Below, one piece after another: positions 13,817 through 26,600 of a stretch of 32,495 bases of DNA. Where the stretch lies: positions 1-32,495 of the forward strand of contig CAITIS010000090.1 of assembly GCA_903892515.1 (NCBI GenBank). The letters run 5' to 3'. This DNA comes from an uncultured Planctomycetota bacterium (lineage in GTDB: Bacteria > Planctomycetota > Phycisphaerae > SM23-33). Numbering within the stretch: position 1 is the stretch's first letter; each line of letters opens with the position of its first letter. The notes below the pieces were generated by a model. That model was not told the DNA's origin, ran no database searches, and was given only the letters and a program-made list of their open reading frames with translations. A program made the position numbers and the translations under genes.

Positions 13817-13844
13817 ATACTACTCAGTAGTATAGTATCGGCAA
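13817..13844 (-). promoter_or_regulatory. Palindromic operator overlapping a candidate promoter of the XRE-methyltransferase unit
   Basis: ATACTACTCAGTAGTAT (13817-13833) is an 8-bp perfect inverted repeat around one base, and a further ATAGTAT half-site follows at 13832-13838. On the minus strand TTGCCG (13844-13839) and TAGTAT (13822-13817) lie 16 bp apart as a possible -35/-10 pair, so a bound dimer would cover the promoter. The leader would be very short, which makes the exact promoter tentative; the palindrome itself is clear. Confidence 0.6.
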
Positions 13845-14086
13845 TCGACACCGACCACAAGAAGTTTTTGGGGCAGTATCGCGCATCGTCGTCGCGGTTC
13901 GGGTCTTGAGCCGGCGTCCCGCTGATCCCATTGTGTAGGCAGGTATTTCACCGACTCGGCGTGAAAGCCGCTTGTGTCGGCGGCCAGGATGGGTTGCCCA
14001 TCCAGCCTGCAGCGGCGGCCGCGAGCGACGGCGAACTGGAGCCTGCTCAAGGCCTTCAAGAAGGTCGATGTCGAGGTCGTCACCAC
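13820..14086 (-). pseudogene. Possible degenerate IS transposase fragment
   Basis: On the minus strand a short frame includes FLKALSRLQFAVARGRR, then GQPILAADTSGFHAESV and LPTQWDQRDAGSRP. This recalls the segment around the first catalytic Asp of DDE transposases of the IS4/IS5 type (DxTGF...), but the frame is short, lacks the other catalytic residues and runs into the regulator's operator. I rate it a weak remnant. On the plus strand a GGATGGG-TTG-CCCATCC hairpin (13987-14003) lies inside it. Confidence 0.25.
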
Positions 14087-14611
14087 CTGCTGACCGCCGG
14101 CAGGTTAAGGCCGCGTCCTTTACGGGCGTGGTCGATTACATGCGACGACCCTGTGGCTTGACAGGCTTGGTGGCGACAGATCGCAGATTTCCGTGGCAGC
14201 CCAACTTTGGCTTTTTTCACGGGGGCGATGCCGCAGGCGGACCCACGCGGCCAAAGAGAGTCATTCCTCCGGCCAGGATTGGGCACGCCGTCGTGACTTT
14301 CGCGATGAGCGAAGGCATGTCCGGTCAATCCGGTAGAATCGATTATGCAATCGAGAGAAGGAGTGGCGGATCCTGTCGGCCTGAAACCTGAAACAAAATC
14401 CGTTAGAAGTCCCAAATACTGCTTGCGGCCGATATGGCGGGATGTTATCAAAGTGGCTGAAGTTGTTTCCAGCGAGATGTTGCGGCATGGGGTTCGCCGC
14501 CAGCTTCCGGGGCATTTCTCCTAGCTACCGCAGCTTGCTTGATGCGGCTTCGTCGCAACACTTGTCATCGTGGGCTGCGGTTCATGGTCGTCGAAGCGAG
14601 GAGAAACGATA
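14087..14611. other. Region without a convincing gene before the giant CDS
   Basis: Short frames exist on both strands, but none has a ribosome binding site plus protein-like composition. A 6-bp inverted repeat TCGATT-ATGC-AATCGA lies at 14339-14354 and GAGGAG at 14598-14603 serves the giant gene. I could not identify a strong promoter. The region separates the defence island from the surface-protein gene and may hold decayed mobile-element sequence. Confidence 0.4.
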
Positions 14612-17600
14612 ATGTCTACCAATTCGCGCGCATACAAGCTTCTTTGCCACCAGTATGGTCTTTTGCTTCGCAAGATGAGGCTGGCTGACTTCCTCAGAAG
14701 GTGCGGCCGGTCCTTTGCGCGTGCGTGCGAGACCGCCAAATCCTCAGTTCACATACTGGAATCACTGGAGCCGCGCGTGTTTCTGGACGGCGTTCCGGTA
14801 GCCCCCAGTAATCTGGCCGCGGCGGTGATTTCTACCCGAGACGTGCATTTTAGCTGGAATGACAACTCGGACAACGAGACGAGCTTTGTAGTCCAGAAGT
14901 CGCGGTTCAGCAATTTCATGATCGTCGACCATAGCTACAGCGCTTTACCGTCCGGAAGCATCACTCTCGACGTGGACGACCTGCTGGCCAACCGCAAGGC
15001 GTATTACCGCGTGGTGGCGGTGAACGAGAGCGGCAACTCCTCCCCCTCCAACGTCGTCGCGGTGCTGCCTGCCGACTTCAGCGGCAACGGCACCCTGAAC
15101 GCGGCTGACATCGATGCGATGACCGCCCACATCGGGACCAGCGATACCAAGTACGATCTGGATGGTGACGGCAACGTCACTCAGGCCGACAAGGACCTCC
15201 TCATTCGCAACGTGTTCTTCACCGAGTACGGGGATGTGAATCTCGACGGCATCGTGGAAGTTGTCGATGGCGGGGCGGACGGCGCCGTCATCAGTGCCAA
15301 CATTGACCCCAATGTCACCGGGCGGGGTTGGGCCGACGGGGACATGAACGGCGACGGGAAGGTTACGCAGGACGATCTGACGCTGGCAAGCGGTTACGAC
15401 GGGCTGGGCGGCGATTCCTCACTGATGTACTCCTTCCATTTCCCGACTACGGGGCTGGTTGGTCAACCATACGTCGTAACGCTAAGCTCCACGAATCCCA
15501 ATCCGAATGTGGGGGTGCGTTTTGCCGTCCAGTGGGATGGGTATGGTTCGGGTGGCCCTGTGGACAGCCGGACCGTTTATCCCTATGCCGGTCATGATGT
15601 CGTGCTTACCTACACGTTCGACCATGCCATTACCGGCATGCATCCGTTCTACGAGCTGTATGACACGAGAAGCGATATAGCAGCGGTAGACTCCGGGGAG
15701 ACGATTGCGGCGATTCAGATCAAAATCGACGACAATGCGGTCTCAGATATCGCCAAATCAGTGGACGAAAACTCGTCCCTGTCGTTCAGCACGGCCGACT
15801 TCACCGGGTCGTTTAGCGACGCCGACGATGGCAATCCCTTGCAGAAGGTGAAGATCACGGCTTTACCTTCGGCTGGGACGCTGGCCTTGAACGGAACGGC
15901 GGTCACGGCCAACCAGGAGATTGCGGGAACTGACCTGGCCAGCCTGACGTACACGCCCGGCGCCCACTACGTCGGCTCGGACGGCTTCACTTGGAATGGT
16001 TCGGACTCAGTAGGCTACACGCCCCAAGACGCTGAAGTCACCATCGCGGTCAACGCGGTTAATGACAACGCCGTGGCGAACCTCTCGAAGACGCTGGACG
16101 AGAACGCTGCGACGACCTTCGCGACCGATGATTTCGCCCAGGCGTTCAGCGATCCGGACGATGGGAGGGCTCTGCAGACGATCGAGGTATCGTCCCTGCC
16201 GCAGCACGGCGCGCTCGAACTGGCGGGAACGGCCGTGGTCGAGGGGCAGGAGATCGCGGTGGCGGATTTGGGCGGCCTCGTGTACCGGCCCGATGCGGAC
16301 TACATCGGCTCGGACAGCTTCAGTTGGAGCGGGTCCGACGGACGCTTTTACGCGGCCGCGAGCGCTTCGGTATCTCTAACGGTCGCTCGCGTCAATGATG
16401 GCTGCGTGACCGACGTCAATCTGGAGTACGGCAGTGGCGTGCTCGCATTCAGCCAGGCGCAGTTCGCTGCGGCGTTCTCCGACCCTGACGAAGGGCTGGC
16501 ACTCCAGACGGTGAAGATCACGTCGTTGCCCCAGCATGGCGTTCTGACGTTCCAAGGACAGCCGGTGACCGTTGGGCAGGAAATCGCCGTTGCCGCCGCC
16601 TCGGACCTTTCCTATACGGCCGATTCGGGCTATGCCGGGCAGGACAGCTTCTCCTGGAACGGGAAGGACCAGCACTGGTACGCTCCGGCTGACGCCAGCG
16701 TCCTGCTCAGCCGCCGCATCGACACAAGCGTTTCATCATTTGACAAGTCGCTGGACCAGGATTCATCGCTCTTGTTCACGCAGACCGACTTCACTGCCGC
16801 CTATCAGGACCCTGATGACGGCAACCCACTGGTGAACGTCAGGATCGAATGGCTGCCGACCTGTGGCGCGCTGACGTTGGATGGATCGGCCGTGTCGGCG
16901 GGCCAGGAAATACCCGCCGCTCAGTTGTCACTGCTCCAGTACACCCCGGACAGCCACTATGTCGGAGACGATAATTTCGGCTGGAACGCCACTGATGCTT
17001 ACGGTTACTCGGCCGCCCCCGCCCAGGTGAACCTGGGTGTGAACTGGGTGAACGATAATGAAGTGGAAGACGTATCGGGCTGGCTGGTGAAGGATGCCTC
17101 ACTCTCGTTCCAGGGGACGCAGTTCGTCAACGCCTTCAGCGACGCCGACGAAGCCAACCCGCTGGTCCGAATCAAGATCACCTCTCTGCCATCATCGGGC
17201 ACGCTGACGCTGGCCAGCGTTGCGGTGACGGTGGACCAGGAGATTGAGGTCGGGGCTCTGTCTCAATTGGTCTATAGTCCGAGCGCGGACTACGTGGGAA
17301 CGGACAGTTTCGGCTGGAATGGCGCTGATGGCCACGGTTATGCCGCTGCGGCCGCCACGGTGCAGTTGACGGTTGATCGCTACGCGATATCGGACCTGAT
17401 CCAGACGGCGGAAGAAGATTCGCCTCTGACGATGGACGGAGATTCCTTCCGACAGGCGTTCCGGGCTCCGGACGGAGGTGACGCACTGGACACGGTCCAG
17501 GTTACGTCGCTGCCTTTGCACGGCTTGCTCGCGCTGGATGGCGTCCCCGTCGTCGCCGACCAGGAAATCTCCGCCGACGACCTGGATGATTTGACCTACA

Positions 17601-20600
17601 GCCCGGCGTCCGGCTACGTCGGCCCGGATAGCTTCCTCTGGACAGGCGCGGGCCAGGATGGCTATGCGATTCGGGAAGCCGCGGCGCGGCTCAACGTGCA
17701 GGCGGTCCAAGATGAGACGGTGACGTCGGTCAGCAAGAGCCTAAACGAGAACACGTCAACGGCCTTCTCGGCTCAGGAGTTCATCGACGCCTTCGAGGAC
17801 GGGCGTGGCCGTGATCTGATGACGCTGGCGTTCACGTCTCTGCCCGAGCACGGGCGACTGAAGCTGTCGGGCGTGGACGTGGCGGCGGGGCAGGAGATTC
17901 CGATTGGCCAAGCCGCGGCTCTGTCTTACACCCCGGACGCCGGCTATGTCGGCGACGACTCGTTCGCCTGGACCGGCTCGGACGGCTACACGTTTGCCGA
18001 TCCAGCGGCCATCAACATCACTGTCGACAGCGTCAACGACAACGTCGTGCTCGACGTGAGCAGACCCGTGGCCAAGGGCGGGTCGGTCAGTTTCAGCCCC
18101 GAGGATTTCCAAAGCGGGTTTGACGATCCTGACGATGGAAACGCGCTCGTCACGGTGAAGATCGTGTCTCTGCCGGCCTCAGGCACGCTGAGCCTCGGCG
18201 GCGTGACCGTCACGGACGGCCAGGCGATCGCTCTCAGTGAGGTCGGCGGCCTGACGTACACGCCCAGCGACCAGTACGTGGGCATCGATAGCTTCCAATG
18301 GACCGGCTCGGATCAGTACGCCTTCGCCGTCAGTCCCGCCTCGACGTCCATGAAGGTCACCGACACTGCCGTATCGGACTTCGGGAAATCGGTGAACGAA
18401 AACACCTCCCTGATCTTCGGCGCCAGCGACTTTGCCGCGGCGTTCTCCGATCCCGACGACGGCAATCCGTTGCTGACGGTGCAGATCATGTCGCTGCCGC
18501 AGCACGGGACTCTGGCTCTTGATTCCGTGGCCGTGACGGTCGGCGAGGAGATTCCTGTCGCGCAACTGGCCACGCTGACCTACGCGCCTGAGGCGCACTA
18601 CGTGGGCAGTGACAGCTTCGGCTGGGCCGCTTCCGATTCTTTTTCCCGGACTCCTGGCAGCGCCTCCGTAGCGATCACAGTGGCGGCTGTCAACGACAAC
18701 TCTGCCGCTGACGTGGCCATTGAGGTGTACTACAACGGGCCGACTTTCTTCTCGCCCGACGCGTTCCGCGAGGCCTTCAGTGATCCGGACGACGGGCACG
18801 CGCTGCAGAGCATCAAGATCGTGTCGCTGCCGCTGGCCACGTGGGGTGTGTTGACCCTTGTTGATCCAGAGACGCAGACAGAGAGCCCTGTGGAGGCAGG
18901 GCAAGTAATACCCGCTGACCAGATCAGCTCTTTGAAGTACACCCCGGCGCAGGGGCGTGGCCTCAACAGCACAGCCAGCTTCACTTGGAGCGGCTCGGAT
19001 GGGCAATTCGACACGGCCGCTGCGGCCGCCAATCTCTCCCTGAGCCTGCCGCACCCGCTGGGTCCTGTCACGCTGGGTAACGCGGCTGCGGATGACGCTG
19101 TTCGCAACGCGTTGGGCTTCGCGCACGATGCGACGATCGTTGCGTCCGACCTCTCGCTGCTCTGCTCATCACTGATCTTGCCGGGGGATCAACCCCTCAA
19201 CCTCTGGGCCCTGCAATTTGCCAATCACCTCAAGAGTCTGACGGTGCAGTCCAGCGCGGGGCCAAGCACGGGGGCTATCACGAGCCTGACGGGCCTGTCT
19301 GGCCTGACCAACTTGGAAAGCCTGACCTTGGACGGCGTGCTCGCGTCGGGTTGCGATCTTACGTCGCTGGCGGGCTTGACTTCGCTGAAGACGTTGAGTC
19401 TGCAGCGCGATAGCATTAGTTCGTGCGGCGTCCTGTCCGGTCTGACGGGGCTGACCAGCCTCGACTTGCGTTACAACAGCGTGACGAGCTTGTCGTGGTT
19501 GACCGGCCAGTTGCCGTCGCTCCAGACGCTACGGCTGTACGGCAACACCATCACTGACAGCGACGCCTACACCGCGCTGAAGGGAAGGTTGGTCTGGACG
19601 GACCTTCCATCGGCCGCCACGGATAACTTGGTCGCCGCCGGCTTGGCCGGGTCGACGCCGGATGCTCCGCCGTCGCCGGGCAACGCGCTGCCGCTGGTTT
19701 CCGGGACGCTCCTTCAAAAGGAGGTACACGCCCTCGCTGTCGCTCTTCACGGGCTGCCGGTACGGGCCTACGAATGGGTGCTCAACAACATCCGCTACGA
19801 ACCGTACATGGGTGTCAAGAAGGGGCCGCTGGGCGTGCTGGAGACCGGGGCGGGCAACGACGTCGACACGTGCAGCTTGCTCGTGGCGTTGCTCAATGAG
19901 TGCGGCGTGACCACGGCCGCAGGAACGCCTTCGAGCGGGCTCAACGTCCGCTACGCCCGCGGGCCTGTTACAGCGAACATTGACAAACTGGAGAGCTACC
20001 TTGGGGTGAAGACTCCGCAATCCGTCGGAGCGGTCCTGGCGTATGTGGACCCGTCGGCTGTTTCCCTGGATGCGCAGGGGCAGCAGCTTACTGGCTTCAC
20101 AGGCGCGACAAAGGCTGCAACATTCAATTACGCGTGGGTTGAAGTCACCAACGCGCAGGGGCAGACCTTCCGCCTGGCTCCGGCGTGGAAGTTCCAGGAT
20201 TTCCAGCCCGGCATGGGCGACATGCTCGACGACGTCAGTTTCGACCCCGACCCCACGCACGCCACCGGCTACTTCGCTTCAGACAACCAGGAATTGCCAT
20301 CGGAGTGGTACTCGCAGAACGTGCAGGATTACCTAACGCAGAACGACCTGGGTGACACCGTGGCCGACGTGGCTTACGACGGGCCGATTCTCGCCCAGCG
20401 GGTGGATGCGCTCTCCCTGTCATTGCCTTCCGACCTCAACAATACTACGGAAAGCACCTTCACAACCGTTCCGGCGAATTTGAAGTACCACATGACCGTG
20501 ACGATCAACGCGCAGACGGCGATAGATCGGGACGTTGCCGACGTTTGCAGAAGCAGAATCGTGATTGTGTGCGACGCCAGCACCAACTGGCATCCCAAGG

Positions 20601-23600
20601 TGCTGGTGGATGGGAGTACGTACGCCACGTTGACCGGAACGGTAGCTTCGGGAGGCGCGTTGTCGATTCACGTGACGATCACCGCGCCGACCGGCATCAC
20701 CCCCTCCGAAGAATCTCAGAGCTTCTCTCAGACCAGCGGGCATCGGATCGCGCTATGCCTCAACGCCAGCCAGGCCTCGTCACAGAGCATTAAGATCGCC
20801 CAGGACCAAGCGAACGCCTTGGCCGAGCAGCAGCGCACGCTGGTCCACACGGCGGGGAGCAACTCTCATGCGAACCAAGCGGCCATAACCGACTGTATGC
20901 TCGTCCTCGCCGGGAGCAAGTACGGCTACACGCTCTCGAAGAATACCGCCACGTTGGCGGGCATGACGGGCGCCGTCGCCAACGCGGGCAACGTTACGTG
21001 CGGGGTCATGTTCGCCGACGAGATGATGTTGGCGAATTACCAGTTCGAAGGCAACTTGGTCGATGGCATATTGAATCAGGCCGGGGTGCTCGTGCATGAC
21101 CCGCAATATGGATCAGCTCCGGTTGTAACCTACGACGGGACTGGCACCTGTGTCGGCGGTGAAGGTAAGGCTGCCAAGATAGTTGCGGGCGCCAATCCGG
21201 TGGCACTCTGGAACGCCACTCCACACTACGTCGGCACAAACTACACGGTCTCGTACTTCTTCTGCCCGCAGACGTTCTCTCAACCAAACATGGTGTTTGG
21301 CGGCACGGTCTATAGCGACGGCTCCACGTCGTCTGGTTGCTTCATCGGAACCGAAACAACCGGCGAGCTTTCCTGCGGCCTTGGACCGAACCTCCGGGCG
21401 GATACGGGAATCACGCTTAGCGTGGGACACTGGTATCACGTGGCGTTCTCATGCGCGACGGATTCATCCGGCAGCACCGGCCATCTGTACGTGACCGAAT
21501 TGGCTAACGCTTCAGGCAGCCCAGTTGCGGCGCCGATGTTGGCGACAATCACGAACATGCCAACGCCGAACGCTTCCTGGAACTCCCTTCTGATCGAACA
21601 GACGAACGCGTACTACGATTCCCTGCAAGTATACCCGTGGGCGCTCGACGGCCAGGAGGTGGCGAGCCTGTACGGTGGCGGCAGCGACACCTCCGTGTTC
21701 CCGTACTTGCCGCTGACGATTGCGGCCGACATGCCTGACGACGGAGCGGCCAGGGCGATCGACGTCTCGAATCCCAGCAGTGCCGTCAGCCAGACGCGCG
21801 AAGCCCTCCTTGGTTGGGAGAAGTCCGCGCTGGAGGGCGAGGTCCTTCAGGAAGTGACCGGCAGACCGGCGATGTCGACGGCGCGGGCCATGCAGATTGC
21901 CAACCAGTCGCCCACAACCCAGGTGGTTAGGGTAGACGCGAGTTCGCTATCGAGTCAGCCCGCCGTGGTGCAGGCTGAGATATCGCAGGTATTTACGCAC
22001 GATTCGAGTGCGGTCGTCTACATCCCCAAGGCGTCACTATCACTCAGCACCAAGGCTGAAGATGGCACGGCTAGCGGCACGTGGTCGGGATTCGGCTACT
22101 ATTTGATCTCCGGTTCCGGGGCGCGTTCCTACGTCATTGACGGCGGGGTTGCCGGCCTCTCGGAGTTGACAAGAGGCGGCGCGACAACCGCCGTGCCTCA
22201 GCCAGTGAGCCTTCCGGACCGAGACGCCCAACACTTGGGCAGTCCTGGCGCGATCGACCTGTCCAACGGGGACGTGTCACTGCAGGCACAGGACCTCTCC
22301 CTGGGCGGGGCTGGAATGCCGCTTGCATTTACCCGGTACTATCACTCGGCTACCGGTGGCCTTGACTGGGGCTTGGGCGCCGGCTGGTCATACAGCTATC
22401 ACGACACCCTGATGAAGGACACGAGCACGGGGGACATGATCTGGTCCACCAGCGACGGGCGCACCGTAAGGTTCAAGAAGAGCGGAACGAACGTCTGGAC
22501 CACGCCCGACGGGATGCACGGCTCCCTGACCCTCGCAAGCAACGTCTACACCTGGAAGGACTCCGGCCAGGGAGACGTATACACCTTCTCCGTGCTGTCA
22601 GCCGTGCCGAACACGTGGACGCTGACGACAATGAAGGACTGCCACGGCAGCAGCGTCACCATTACCTGGACGACATGCACCAACATCGTCGGCCAGTTGA
22701 TCGCCGTGCCCCAGAAGGTGACAAGCTCTCGCAGCGGGTCTGAGTCGCTTACGTTTGCGTGGGCTACCGGCGGACACCGATGCACGCTCACCGACAACTA
22801 TGGCCGCGTCTGGACATGGGATGAGTCGACTACGAACGGCTCGCAGACGTGGTCGGTCACCGCGCCGGACTCATCCAAGACCGGCTATTCCTACTATGCC
22901 GATGGGTTTTCGACGGGCCTGCTGAAGACGATGCAGGACGCCAAAGGCGGCGTGACGACCTATTCCTATTATTCCAACGGGATGGGCTACGGCGTCACCG
23001 ACCCGACCGGACGCACGCAGTACGCCCAGTATGACTTGTACCGAAAGCACGCGACGTGGGTGGACGCGAGCGGAAATTCCACCGTGTGCGTCTTTGACGA
23101 CGAGGGGAACATCAAAGAGCTGGTGCATCCTGACGGCACGATGCAGAAGCAGACGGTGGTGAACGGTGAAGTCACGGACGCCGTCGACGTCTTCGGGGTG
23201 GAAGACACCTGGGGATACGACACCGTCGGGCGGGTCACCCAGCACGTAAAGTGCAAGGATCTCGCCGATCAACTCACGACCACGTACGCTTACGACCAGA
23301 CGGGCACTCAGTCGGCGCCGACGTATAATCAGCCGATCGCGGTCACGGTCGCCCCGACAACCGGCTCTCCTCGGGTCACCTCCTACGCATACAAGAACTT
23401 CAGCACGGATCTAGCGGAGGTCTGCAGCGTAACGGACGCACTGGGCAACGTTACGAATTACACCTTTGCCGGAGGTCAGTTGGCGACGATGGTCGTCGGT
23501 CCGGCCGCCACGTCGACCACGACTACGTACGCCTACCAGGCCGGCTACGGTCGGCTCACCTCCGTCACCACCCACGCCACCGATGGGACGCTGGCGTCGG

Positions 23601-26600
23601 ACGTGGTGAAGGTCTATACGTATGACGCGCACGGCTATCTTGCGACCTCGAAAGACCCGCTTCTGAACGTCACCACGTACGTCAACGACGTGTTGGGACG
23701 AATGACCAGTTCGGCCGCGTCTCTGGGTATTACGCAGAGCAGCACTTATGACCAGAACGGGAACCTGAAGACGCAGACGGATGCCCTCGGCTACGTCACC
23801 AGCGACTACTATGACGGCTGCAACCGGCTCACGCGTGCGACATATGCGGACGGGACGTGGACCCAAACCGCTTACGGAGCAAACGGCAAGGCTGCGAGCA
23901 CGTACGACCAGGCGGGCAATCGGACCGATTACGGGTATGACGGCAACGGCAACCTGATCGAAGCGATCGCCGCGGACGGTTCCGTCACCCGGTCTCTATA
24001 CAGCGGCGGCCGGCTGATTCGATCCGTCGACGGCAATGACAACGCGACCAGCTATGAGTATGATGGCGCGGGCCGGACCATCTCCACGACGGATGCGCTG
24101 GGGCACGCTACGAGTCAGAGCTATGACGCTTACGGGGACGTGGTGTCCGTCACTGATGCGCTCGGCCGGGCGACGACCTACGGCTATGACGCCCTTGGCC
24201 ACCAGGTCTCGACGACCGATGCGATGGATCATACAAGCACAACCACGTATGATTCCCGCGGGAACGTGACGTACGTTACGGATGTCTTGGGACACACCAC
24301 AGCCTACGGCTACGACGCGCTGAATCGCAAGATTTGGACAACCGACGCCCTGGGTGTGCCAGGCGGCTTGCTGGCTGACTACAAGATGGACGAAGGCAGC
24401 GGCGGGGCCGCGACAGACTATTCCGGGAACGGCAACAACGCCACCATTACCAGCGGCGGCTGGACGACGTCCGGAAAGATCAACGGCGGCCTGAAGTCCG
24501 GAACGCTCACACGCTCAGTATTGCCGGTCGCAACGGGAGACTACAGCATCAGTTTCTGGTTCAAACCTAACGCCAGTGGAACCATAACGGTCAACTGGGG
24601 CGGCACGTCGGGGCTGAACCTGAAGGTCGATTCGACGGGGAAGTTGTCCGCCGCTCTTGGCAGTACGACGAAGATACAGGTATCTAGCGCCGTCTGGGAC
24701 CGGGACTGGCAGTTCGTCACCTTCGTGTACGACGGCGGACTTGGACAATTCTACATCGGCACGAAGGCCGTGGGCAATGCGGTTTCCATGGGAGCCCCAT
24801 CGGGCACATCCGGGCTCAAGGTCTCCAGTCTCGCCGGCGTATTGGATGACCTGCGCGTGTACAGCCGGGCGTTAACAACCGAAGAACTTGGCGATCTCTG
24901 CCTCGCGCAGGATCACACCAGTCACACCTCTTACGACGCGAACGGCAATGTTACGGAGACGGTCGACACGCTCGGGCATAAGACCGACTACACCTTTGAC
25001 CAGGTCAACCGGCAGGTGGCCGTCCGGAACGCCTTGGGTAACACAACGACAACCACGTACGACGCGAATGGCAACGTCGTCACGACGAGCGATGCGCTGG
25101 GCAATACTACCGTCTACGAGTACGACAGGTTGAATCGCAAGATATCGGTGACCGACGCAACGGACGAGCCAAACGGCCTGACGAGCCGGTTGCGGCTCGA
25201 CGGTGATCAAACAGATTCCGCTCGGACTGGTAGCGCGACGGTCACAGGCGGAACGAGTTGGGCCACGGGGGAGATCAAGCGATCACTCACGCTGGCCAGC
25301 GGCAGCACGCTGACGAACTCGGCCTTGCCAGCCTCCACCTCCGGCGACTACACCGTGAGCTTCTGGATCAATCCATCGAGCGTTCCGACGGGGGACATCC
25401 TGACCTGGAACGGCCTGACGATAACCGTGGCTTCAGGGACGGTGAAGGCAAAGTCGTCGGGCAGCTATTGGGCGGCAGGTCCCAGCGGGACGACCGTCGC
25501 CGCCAACAGTTGGCAACTCGTCACCTTTGCTTACGACCATACCACCGGCAAGGGCACCATGTATCTCAACGGAAACGCTGGGACAGCCGTCAGCACGGGC
25601 GGCCTGCCGCAGCAGACCGTGGCCCTGATCATCCAGAACATCCTGGGGTCGGTGGACGACGTTCGCGTCTACAATCGCGCCCTCTTGGCCGGGGAAGTGG
25701 CCGGCTTGGCCCAAGGCAATCACGCGGCGTACATCCAGTACGACTCCGTCGGAAACGTCGCAGCGTCTACGGATCAGCTTGGCCGCAGAACTACCTATGT
25801 CTACGACGCGCTCGGCCGGGCCGTCTCCACGAGCGACCCGATGGGCAATGTCACCACCACCCGGTATGATCGGTCTGGCAACGTCGTTGCCACCACTGAC
25901 GCCCTTGGAAACACGACGTCCTACGGCTACGACGCGCTCAACCGAAAGGTCTCCGTCACCGACCCGTTGAAGCACACGACGACCACGACTTACGACGCGG
26001 CCGGCAACGTCATCGCGACGACCGACGCGCTGGGCGACAGCACGGTCTACCAGTACGACGCTTTGAATCGCAATATCTCCGTGACGGACGCGACGGATGA
26101 GCCGAACGGGCTGACGTGCCGCCTGCAACTCGATGGTGATCTGAAGGATTCCGCCGGCAATGCTGATGCGACGCTCGCTGGCAATACGACTTGGACGGCC
26201 GCCGGCGAAATCAAGGGGGCTCTGACGTTGGGTAGCGGCAGCACGCTGACGACCTCGCCGCTGTCCGCGTCCAGCGATTACAGCATCAGCTTCTGGATCA
26301 ACCCGTCGAGCGTTCCGACGGAGGACATCCTGACCTGGAATGGCCTGGCGATAACCGTGGCTTCAGGGACGGTGAAGGCAAAGTCGTCGGGTAGCTATTG
26401 GGCGGCAGATCCCAGCGGGACGACCGTCACCCCCAACAGTTGGCAGCTGGTCACCTTTGTTTACGACCACACCACTGCTAAGGGCACCATGTATCTCAAC
26501 GGAAACGCTGGGACAGCCGTCAGCACGGGCGGCCTGCCGCAGCAGACCGTGGCCCTGATCATCCAGAACATCGTCGGGTCGGTGGACGACGTTCGCGTCT

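Noticed and set aside
13929..14161. A plus-strand frame ending in LLKAFKKVDVEVVTTC as the tail of a gene.
   Set aside because: The upstream part of this frame is Arg-rich with no start signal, and the opposite strand gives a more transposase-like reading. Neither is strong enough to call an intact gene.
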